Origin: Rhizobium rosettiformans
GTDB lineage: Bacteria; Pseudomonadota; Alphaproteobacteria; Rhizobiales; Rhizobiaceae
Assembly (NCBI RefSeq): GCF_016806065.1
Contig: NZ_CP032405.1
Span: 1,578,001 to 1,642,000, forward strand
DNA length: 64,000 nucleotides
Direction of reading: 5' to 3'
The first letter of the stretch is position 1, and each line of letters opens with the position of its first letter. The notes under the pieces are model-generated. The model was not told where the DNA came from, did no database searches, and saw only the letters and a program-made list of their open reading frames with translations. This document shows positions 28,660 through 35,375 of the stretch, piece after piece. A program made the translations under genes and the position numbers.

Positions 28660-28953
28660 GGCTGCTGCTCCCTATCTGTGGCCTCGTCCGGCTTGGCTGT
28701 CCCGAGGATATCGTCGAACAGATCCCGGTCCTTCTCGCGCGTCAGAAACCACGGCAGCTCGGCACGCAGCCACTCGTCGAGACGGCCGGTCATATACCGC
28801 TCTGGTTGCCGCTCGATCCGATCGAGCACGAGCGCCCGATCAGGATCTTGCGTCTTGTATCCTGGGCACGCTGCTCTTTGCTCAGCCGTGCCACCAGCAT
28901 CTGCTTACGGGCTTCCAGCTGTCGCAGTCTTTCCTGAATGCTCCGTTTGGTCA
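28656..28953 (-). pseudogene. traD: traD-like mobilisation gene with a single-base frameshift
   Basis: From ATG 28953 the frame reads MTKRSIQERLRQLEARKQML...RAQDTRRKILIG; one base is then missing (about 28833-28838), after which the -1/+2 frame continues as ALVLDRIERQPERYMTGRLD, EWLRAELPWFLTREKDRD, LFDDILG and a stop at 28656. Joined, this is the TraD-type protein encoded beside oriT in Ti-type mobilisation regions. A coiled-coil N-terminus and the KILIGALVL motif are visible. As sequenced the product ends after about 54 residues. Confidence 0.75.
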
Positions 28954-29085
28954 TCGCAGCGTCCTTTCGCAATAAAACTTAATTCGACGCGCAGCAGCCA
29001 AGTCGCACAAGGTGCAAATCTGTCATCGGTCGCGATCGGCGGAGCCGCATCCCAACTGCTGGCGAGCGAAGCGAAGAAAGCAGGA

Positions 29086-29115
29086 AGGGCGCACTTACGA
29101 GTTGCTGCGCAACTC
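29086..29115. other. oriT: Origin of transfer (oriT), RSF1010/Ti type
   Basis: The minus strand contains TAAGTGCGCCCT (29086-29097), the conserved nick region of IncQ and Ti-plasmid oriTs, next to a hairpin GAGTTGC-TGC-GCAACTC (29099-29115). It lies between divergent traD and traA, the normal position. Confidence 0.85.
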
Positions 29116-29152
29116 AGCGCTCTGACGCTTCTCATCAGCTGGAGACGTGCGA

Positions 29153-32100
29153 ATGGCGATTTACCATTGCAGCATGAAGCCGGTGAGCCGCGGTGGCGGC
29201 CGAAGCGCCGTGGCCGCGATCGCCTATCGGACCGCCAGCCGGATGATCAATGAACGTGAAAACGTCTGGTATGACTTCACCCGAAAGTCTGGCGTCGTGC
29301 ATTGCGAGATCGTGCTGCCGGAAGGCCCGGATGCGACGTGGGCACTGGACCGTTCGACACTCTGGAATGCGGCGGAGTTTGCCGAGAAACGCAAGGATGC
29401 GCGGCTTGCCCGCGAAGTCGAGATCGCCCTTCCGCATGAGCTGAATGCGGATCAGCGGTTGGCCTTGGTACGTGCCTTTGCCCGTGATCTCGCCGACCGG
29501 TATGGGGCAGCCGTCGACTTTGCCATTCATGCGCCAGGTGGCGAGAGCGACATTCGCAATATCCATGCGCATGTGATGATGACGACGCGGACAGTCGGAC
29601 CCGATGGCTTGGGCGAAAAGACACTCATCGAGCGGGAGAACAAGTGGCTGTTGAACCACGACCTGCCGACGGCGCAGATGCAGCTGCGCGAGATCCGCCA
29701 GGCCTGGGAGACGCATGCCAACCGGGCGCTGATGCGGGCAGGGCACGAGATCAGGATCGATCATCGCTCTCATCTGGAGCGTGGCCTCGAGATCGAGCCG
29801 ACCGAGCATATGGGCGTGCATGCATCCGAGATCGATCGTCGCGGTGGATCCGTCTCACGCACCCGGATCGACGAGGAGGCGGCACGGCGGAATGCCGAGC
29901 TGATCCGGCAGAAACCGGAGCAGGTGCTGACGCTGATTACCGGGGAGAAGAGCGTCTTCGATCGATATGATGTGGCGCGTGCACTTCACCGCTACATCGA
30001 TGATAGCCAACAGTTCCGCAATGCCTTTGCCGCAGTCATGGGCTCGAAGGCTCTGGTGGAATTGCGCAAGGAAACTTCTGGCGAGCTTGCCCGCTACACA
30101 ACGCGGGAAATGTTGGAGATCGAGCACGCCATGGCCGTGCGTGCGGATCGCATGAGCCGCCACTCATTTACGCAAGTCGGCTCGCACGCATCCCATAATG
30201 GGAGCGGCCATGGCGTCGATCGACATCATGTCGACCGCGCCTTGAGGCTACAGGACGAGGCCCTCAGGGCAATGACAGATGGCTCAACCTCGCAAACAGT
30301 TGAACAGCACACACTAGCTTCACCCACAGGTGTACCCCGTTCGACGTCACAAGCGGGCTTGAGTGAAGAACAGAGGCTTGCCGTCCGACATGTCACCGGT
30401 CCTGGGCAGATCGCCGCGGTCATCGGCTTTGCAGGTGCCGGCAAGTCGACCATGCTGGCGGCTGCACGTAGGGCGTGGGAGGCGCAAGGCTTCCGGGTGC
30501 ACGGCGCAGCGCTCGCCGGCAAGGCGGCGGAGGGGCTGGAGGAATCTTCCGGGATCCTCTCGCGAACGCTCGCCTCCTGGGAACACAGTTGGCAGGCGGG
30601 CAGGGCGAAGCTTGGGACCGGCGACATTCTCGTCATCGATGAAGCCGGCATGGTCGGCAGCAGACAGCTTGGCCGGTTCGTCGAAGAGGTCGAGCGACGC
30701 GGGGCAAAGCTGGTGCTGGTCGGAGATCATGAACAGCTACAGGCGATCGGGGCGGGGTCTCCCTTCCGGGCCATTGCCGAGCGGATTGGTGCGGTCGAAC
30801 TCTCCGAGATCCGCCGGCAGGAGCAAGAATGGCAACGACAGGCTTCGATTGCCTTTGCCACGCATCGGACGGGTGAGGGATTGTCTGCCTATGCCGATCG
30901 CGGACAGGTGCACTTCGCAGATAACAGGGACGAGGCAAGGGACGCTCTGGTGCGGGATTATCTCGCCGACCGTGATAAGCGGCCCGAGGGCTCACGGATT
31001 GCGCTTGCCCATCGCCGCGTCGATGTCCGGGCGATAAATGATGTGATCCGCAGAGAATTGCAGGCGCGGGGAGTGTTGGCGAAAGGCGAGGCGGGAGAAC
31101 TGGGCCAGGCAGGCCAGGGCAGTCCAGATGGCGAACAGCAGGATGGGGACAGGACCAACCGGGAGATCCTCTACCAGACCAATGACGGCAGACGCGGCTT
31201 CGCACCGGGCGACCGCATCGTGCTCTTGGAGAACAACCGGGATCTCGGTGCGAAGAACGGCATGTTGGGTACGGTTACTGCCGTCGAGCCTGACGCACTA
31301 CAGGTGAGGCTCGACGGTGCAGGGCAGAATGCCGCCCGTGTGATTTCCATACCGGTCAGAAGTTACCAAAGCTTTGACCATGGCTACGCGACAACGATCC
31401 ACAAGTCGCAAGGTGCAACGGTCGACCGTGCCTTCGTTATGGCATCCACGACAATGGACCGGCATCTGACCTATGTGGCGATGACGCGCCATCGGGATGC
31501 AGTTGCCCTCTACGCCGGACGCGATGAACTCAACGATCTGAAGGCTCTCTCGATGAGCCTCGGCCGCTCCGGCGCCAAGGAGACGGTGCTCGATTACACC
31601 GATGCCTTTGCCGCACGGCGAGGGCTGGGCGAAGGCATTTATCTCCGGAGCGAGATCGTCATGGGCGCAGCGCCACAACGGGATGCCGCACACCGGGCTG
31701 CCGATCGGCCGGCGGCTCACTACGGCGCTATGGGTGAGCGCGTTCGCTCGCCCGCCGATCGGCAGCCGTCGGAAACACCATCCTGGCCCGAAAGCCATCA
31801 GATGGGTGTTGGTCAGGAGAACAGGGTGCCACCGCTGGTGCCTGCCATCACTACCTACGCCCGGACGGTCGATCAGGTGGCACGGGAGGAAGCAGCGCAG
31901 CATATGGAGCGGGGGTTGGAGACGGTACGCTGGCTGGGTGCCGGGGTCTTTGTCGATCGTAACCGGTTTGTCGAGCTGGTCGCGAAAACCATTCAGCAGC
32001 GGGATGGCGACGTGGCGGCGCTGGCGAAGGCCGTGGCCGAGCGGCCGGAAGAGTTTGGCGCCTTGCGAGGCAAGGCCGGGCTGTTTGGGGACAACAGGGA

Positions 32101-32383
32101 GCGGAAGGAGGCTCGTCATCTGGCGAGATCACTTGGGGCTCATGTGGGCTACACCGGAAAGGACTGGATCCGGCGTTATGAACAGGCGGTCAATACCGAG
32201 AAGTGGAGACGGGAGAAGGAGGATGTCATCGAGGTTCCGGGGTTGAGCCGTCGGAGTGAGGCTATCTTAAAGCAGCTCGATGGGCTCGACACGTCGGATA
32301 AGCCCGCGTTCCTGAAGAAGATTGTCGAGACGTCGGATGGAGTGCTCCCCGTTTCACCGGACATGTCGGCTAGTTTGATTTAG
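29153..32383 (+). CDS. traA: TraA, Ti-type conjugative relaxase/helicase (C-terminus cut by IS)
   Basis: ATG at 29153 (GGAG upstream). Order: MobA/L relaxase domain (AIYHCSMKPVSRGGGRSAVA, metal triad region IRNIHAHVMMTTR), then an SF1 helicase with Walker A IGFAGAGKST (about residue 429), Walker B VIDEAGMVG, and GYATTIHKSQGATVDRAFV. TraA nicks oriT and unwinds the strand for transfer. Coding for about 1063 residues is intact up to base 32342; the last 13 codons are read from the IS before a stop. The lost tail follows at 33652. Confidence 0.93.
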   Translation: MAIYHCSMKPVSRGGGRSAVAAIAYRTASRMINERENVWYDFTRKSGVVHCEIVLPEGPDATWALDRSTLWNAAEFAEKRKDARLAREVEIALPHELNADQRLALVRAFARDLADRYGAAVDFAIHAPGGESDIRNIHAHVMMTTRTVGPDGLGEKTLIERENKWLLNHDLPTAQMQLREIRQAWETHANRALMRAGHEIRIDHRSHLERGLEIEPTEHMGVHASEIDRRGGSVSRTRIDEEAARRNAELIRQKPEQVLTLITGEKSVFDRYDVARALHRYIDDSQQFRNAFAAVMGSKALVELRKETSGELARYTTREMLEIEHAMAVRADRMSRHSFTQVGSHASHNGSGHGVDRHHVDRALRLQDEALRAMTDGSTSQTVEQHTLASPTGVPRSTSQAGLSEEQRLAVRHVTGPGQIAAVIGFAGAGKSTMLAAARRAWEAQGFRVHGAALAGKAAEGLEESSGILSRTLASWEHSWQAGRAKLGTGDILVIDEAGMVGSRQLGRFVEEVERRGAKLVLVGDHEQLQAIGAGSPFRAIAERIGAVELSEIRRQEQEWQRQASIAFATHRTGEGLSAYADRGQVHFADNRDEARDALVRDYLADRDKRPEGSRIALAHRRVDVRAINDVIRRELQARGVLAKGEAGELGQAGQGSPDGEQQDGDRTNREILYQTNDGRRGFAPGDRIVLLENNRDLGAKNGMLGTVTAVEPDALQVRLDGAGQNAARVISIPVRSYQSFDHGYATTIHKSQGATVDRAFVMASTTMDRHLTYVAMTRHRDAVALYAGRDELNDLKALSMSLGRSGAKETVLDYTDAFAARRGLGEGIYLRSEIVMGAAPQRDAAHRAADRPAAHYGAMGERVRSPADRQPSETPSWPESHQMGVGQENRVPPLVPAITTYARTVDQVAREEAAQHMERGLETVRWLGAGVFVDRNRFVELVAKTIQQRDGDVAALAKAVAERPEEFGALRGKAGLFGDNRERKEARHLARSLGAHVGYTGKDWIRRYEQAVNTEKWRREKEDVIEVPGLSRRSEAILKQLDGLDTSDKPAFLKKIVETSDGVLPVSPDMSASLI

Positions 32384-33197
32384 CCCTGATGAACTGCCGA
32401 GGGGAAGCCATCTTGAGCGCGGAATGGGGATGGATTTCGTTGTAGTCCTCGATCCATCCGTTGATGAGCCGGAGCGCCGTTTCGGCGTCCGGTAGTGCTG
32501 CGATGCGGATATAGTCCCGCTTCAGTGTTTTGACGAAGGCTTCCGACATGCCGTTCGACTGCGGACTGGCCACCGGCGTGAAGCAAGGCGTCAGATTGAG
32601 CGCCTGGGCAAACAGCCTCGTGTCCCTCGCGGTATAAGCCGAGCCATTGTCGGAGAGATGCTCGATTGCGTGCGGGGCTCGGGTGGCTGCGAACCGCTTC
32701 TCGACGGCCTCCAGCATCATGTCGCGCACGTCAGAGCCGGAGATGCCCGCGTTGCCGACCGCCGTCCAGGCGATGATCTCCCGGTCGAAGGCATCGATGA
32801 TGAAGGCGAGACGGATGACCTCGCCGTTCCAGCAGGTGAACTCCAGACCGTCCGAGCACCAGCGCAGGTTCGAGCGCATGACCATCACCTTGCCATCGTG
32901 GAGGCGGCCCTTGCGAACGGCCGTGTGTTTCTCCAGCAGCATGGCATGGTTGCCCATGATGCGATGAACCCGCTTGGCGTTGACGATAGGCTTATCGGCG
33001 GCTCGCCTCTCGCGATTGAGGAGCGCGGCGATCCGCCGATAGCCATAGGTTGGCCTTTGATCCACCAGCCTGCGGATGATGGGCAAAAGCTCTGCATCCT
33101 CGGCCTTGTGATAGGAGCCGCGCGGCTTCGATCTGCCTTTCAGGCGCTCGATCAGATTGGAACGGGACACGCCGAGCGTGTCGGCGACAGCCTTCAT
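32370..33197 (-). CDS. IS3-family transposase OrfB (IS2-like)
   Basis: 275 residues. HTH-like N-terminus, RPTYGYRRIAALLNRE, then a DDE integrase core with IIDAFDREIIAW (first Asp), HLSDNGSAYTARDT and SPQSNGMSEAFVKTLKRDY (Glu). It looks complete. Its start overlaps OrfA by four bases. Confidence 0.94.
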   Translation of the reverse strand: MKAVADTLGVSRSNLIERLKGRSKPRGSYHKAEDAELLPIIRRLVDQRPTYGYRRIAALLNRERRAADKPIVNAKRVHRIMGNHAMLLEKHTAVRKGRLHDGKVMVMRSNLRWCSDGLEFTCWNGEVIRLAFIIDAFDREIIAWTAVGNAGISGSDVRDMMLEAVEKRFAATRAPHAIEHLSDNGSAYTARDTRLFAQALNLTPCFTPVASPQSNGMSEAFVKTLKRDYIRIAALPDAETALRLINGWIEDYNEIHPHSALKMASPRQFIRAKSN

Positions 33198-33583
33198 CGG
33201 GAACCGTCCTTCGGCAACAAGATCGGCCGCGATATCCGTTTTTTTGAGTCCGCTTTGGACAAGGCTTCCCGCAGGATTTCGACCTCCATCGTCTTGCGGC
33301 CGAGCATGCGCTCCAGCTCGCGAACGCGGTCCTCCAGCTTCTTCACTTCCGAATTGCCGACAACCGGCTCGTCAGAATCCACGGCTGCAGCACCTCCCTC
33401 GCTCAAGAGCCTGCGCCACCGGTAAAGCAGATTGGGCGCAACACCATGGCGGCGAGCGGCCGAAGACACCGTCTCGCCTGGTTCGAAACTCTGCTCAATG
33501 ATTGTCAGCTTCTGCTCGGTTGTCCATCGTCTACGGCGGACATCACCCGTCAGCAATTCAACGTGTCGATACTCGTTAGACAT
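33194..33583 (-). CDS. IS3-family transposase OrfA (IS2-like)
   Basis: 129 residues. HTH (RRRWTTEQKLTIIEQSFEPG, SSAARRHGVAPNLLYRWRR) and a C-terminal coiled coil (SEVKKLEDRVRELERMLG) followed by EVLREAL-type sequence. The same design as OrfA of IS2. Confidence 0.94.
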   Translation of the reverse strand: MSNEYRHVELLTGDVRRRRWTTEQKLTIIEQSFEPGETVSSAARRHGVAPNLLYRWRRLLSEGGAAAVDSDEPVVGNSEVKKLEDRVRELERMLGRKTMEVEILREALSKADSKKRISRPILLPKDGSR

Positions 33584-33651
33584 AAGCCTGTCCTCAAGCC
33601 TGTGCTTGAGCCTTTCTGCTTATGCCGACTGTCCGGTCGAAATGGGGGGCA

Positions 33652-33905
33652 GTTCATCGGAGGGGAAGCGGGCGCTTGCGGAGGCAGAGGCCATCACTGA
33701 CGCGATGAAAGAGCGGTTCGGGACCGACGATCTGCGCAACAAGAACCTGGCGGAATTGACGAGGGGGCTGGCGGAGAAGGTGGATCTGGCTCGGGTGGCA
33801 GAGGTGGTCCGGGTCGCGTATCGGGCGAAGAACGCGGAAATGTTCAGGCAGCAGGATCTGGTGCGGAGTGAGAGGAAGGGGTTGGGGTTGGGATTGCGGA
33901 TGTGA
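33652..33905 (+). pseudogene. traA: Displaced C-terminal tail of traA
   Basis: In the traA frame this reads SSEGKRALAEAEAITDAMKE followed by RFGTDDLRNKNLAELTRGLA and ending RSERKGLGLGLRM. It matches the end of TraA relaxases and fits directly after residue 1063 of the upstream part (TSDG|GSSEGKR). No start codon or ribosome site of its own is evident. Confidence 0.85.
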
Positions 33906-33980
33906 GCCGGTGGGCCGTCGAAGGTTTCAGCATGGCCAAGTGTGTGACGGGAACTAGTTGGATTTCGATGTATCCCGGAG

Positions 33981-34577
33981 CTAGACCATTCCGTCGCCAT
34001 CAGTTGGCATGAGCACTTTGAACGGCTGAAGAATTTTCGCGAGCTTGGGCACTCCGGCCTTCGCCAGGCTTTCCAGGTATTCCTCGTAGACCAGAGGCGG
34101 TTTGCCGTAGTGGCCGAAATCACTTTGCACGGCGTCGACAAAATCCTCCGGTGACAGATTGTATGCGTCGACCAGGAAATCATCCGGATGCTTGGTATGG
34201 AGCCCGAACCGCGAAATCGCATCCTGCGGGAAGTCTCTTTGATTGAACGTCACGATGACGTTTGCTCGCGTTTGAATGGCTGCTGCCAGTACATGGCGAT
34301 CATTCTCATCGGGGAGCTGAAGTCCGGCAATGAGAGGCTCATAGCCCTCGACAAGGCAGTCGGGTACCGCGCTGTTCATCAGTTGTCGGGTGCGATCAAG
34401 ATCGCTCTCTTTGAGATCCGGACGGTTCTTGACGAGATTTCGAACCCATTCGTCATGCACCTCGTTCGACCAGCGGGCACGGAAGATTTTGGACTGTGCG
34501 ACAAAAAGCACGAGGCTTCGCAGCCTCGCGCCGTAAAAAACATTGGCATCTATGAACGCGGTGAAGGTTGAAATCAT
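33981..34577 (-). CDS. PIN-domain protein, probable toxin
   Basis: 198 residues. PIN acidic residues: Asp in AFIDANVFYGARL, Glu in NEVHDEWVRN, and Asp pair in LPDENDRHVLAAAI. It begins within the last codons of the upstream HTH gene (ATGA overlap), the layout of a type II toxin-antitoxin pair. PIN toxins are RNases. It is longer than typical VapC (about 130) because of a C-terminal helical extension. Confidence 0.85.
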   Translation of the reverse strand: MISTFTAFIDANVFYGARLRSLVLFVAQSKIFRARWSNEVHDEWVRNLVKNRPDLKESDLDRTRQLMNSAVPDCLVEGYEPLIAGLQLPDENDRHVLAAAIQTRANVIVTFNQRDFPQDAISRFGLHTKHPDDFLVDAYNLSPEDFVDAVQSDFGHYGKPPLVYEEYLESLAKAGVPKLAKILQPFKVLMPTDGDGMV

Positions 34578-35038
34578 TCAAGCCCAAGCCGTTTGGCTTC
34601 ATCGTTTAGATCAACAAGAGCCTTTTTCTGCTCGTGCCGGCATGCTCGCTCGTAGTCGATCAGATCGGCGAACCTAACCCTACGGTGGCTTCCCACTTTG
34701 CGATACTGAAGCTTATTGGCTTCGAGCTGACGGATCAGGTGGGGGCGAGAGACGTTTAGATAGTCCGCAGCCTGCTGCGTGGTAAGCTCCGCATCATGCG
34801 GGATCAGGGACATGGGCGTCCTGTTCGCCATCGCCTCGAGAACCTCATAGATGAACGCAACGGCGCGAGCCGGCAGTGGAACGATGATCTTTTCGTCCTC
34901 TTTGCCGTCGACCGTGATTTTGACGCCTACATTCGCTTCTGCGACAGCCTTCAATTTGTCGGCAGCCTTTCTTGCGATCACCGCTTCAGCCTCATCGGCG
35001 ACAAACGGCTCACGCGTCTGATCCATGAGTGCAAGCAT
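34574..35038 (-). CDS. HTH (excisionase-type) antitoxin partner of the PIN protein
   Basis: 154 residues from the ATG at 35038, chosen for GGGAG seven bases upstream; a GTG at 35095 is in frame. The C-terminal half carries an excisionase/MerR-like HTH (AELTTQQAADYLNVSRPHLI, RQLEANKLQYRKVGSHRRVR). Homologues pair with PIN proteins and are annotated as antitoxins. It probably represses the operon through the repeats at 35082-35117. Confidence 0.82.
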   Translation of the reverse strand: MLALMDQTREPFVADEAEAVIARKAADKLKAVAEANVGVKITVDGKEDEKIIVPLPARAVAFIYEVLEAMANRTPMSLIPHDAELTTQQAADYLNVSRPHLIRQLEANKLQYRKVGSHRRVRFADLIDYERACRHEQKKALVDLNDEAKRLGLE

Positions 35039-35081
35039 TTCAATCTCCCTACGTGTCAGACAATCAGGAATATCATTCGAC

Positions 35082-35117
35082 GCGTTTAAAGTCACTTACT
35101 AAACGCAATAAACGCAA
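35082..35117. promoter_or_regulatory. Candidate operator of the PIN/HTH pair
   Basis: Tandem TAAACGCAA TAAACGCAA (35100-35117) plus an inverted GCGTTTAA (35082-35089) immediately upstream of the antitoxin gene. Confidence 0.55.
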
Positions 35118-35350
35118 CGAACGAAACAATCGGTGCCGCAAACTGTTCCGTGCTCTAACGTAATGGCGAAGGTGACGCACAACGAGCAATGATAATGCTT
35201 GTTGGCGAAACGGAGGAGGTCTCAGCGCAACGGAAACGGGGTCAGGCCGCGGACTACTGTCACGGTTTCCGGGTCATCATAATGCAGGCAGTCGGCGAAC
35301 GGTCCGGTTTGTCCTCAATGTTTGCCCTGGCGGCGCGAGGCTGCGCGCAG

Positions 35351-35375
35351 ATGCGTCAACATTAACGCGCGTTAA
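35351..35375. repeat. Dispersed palindromic repeat, copy 1
   Basis: Begins ATGCGTCAACATTAACGCG and ends GTTAA; 24 of 25 bases match the copy at 42473. Contains CGTCAA-CA-TTAACG and a following AACGCGCGTT palindrome. Overlaps the helicase stop codon. Confidence 0.7.

Larger units (their letters stand above)
32343..33651 (-). mobile_element. IS3-family (IS2-like) insertion sequence inside traA
   Basis: About 1309 bp with imperfect terminal repeats: left TGCTCCCCGTTTCACCGGAC, right (reverse complement) TGCCCCCCATTTCGACCGGA. OrfA and OrfB are intact and overlap, with an A7C run at 33239-33245 for frameshifting. No clear target duplication; joining the flanks restores the traA frame. Confidence 0.9.
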
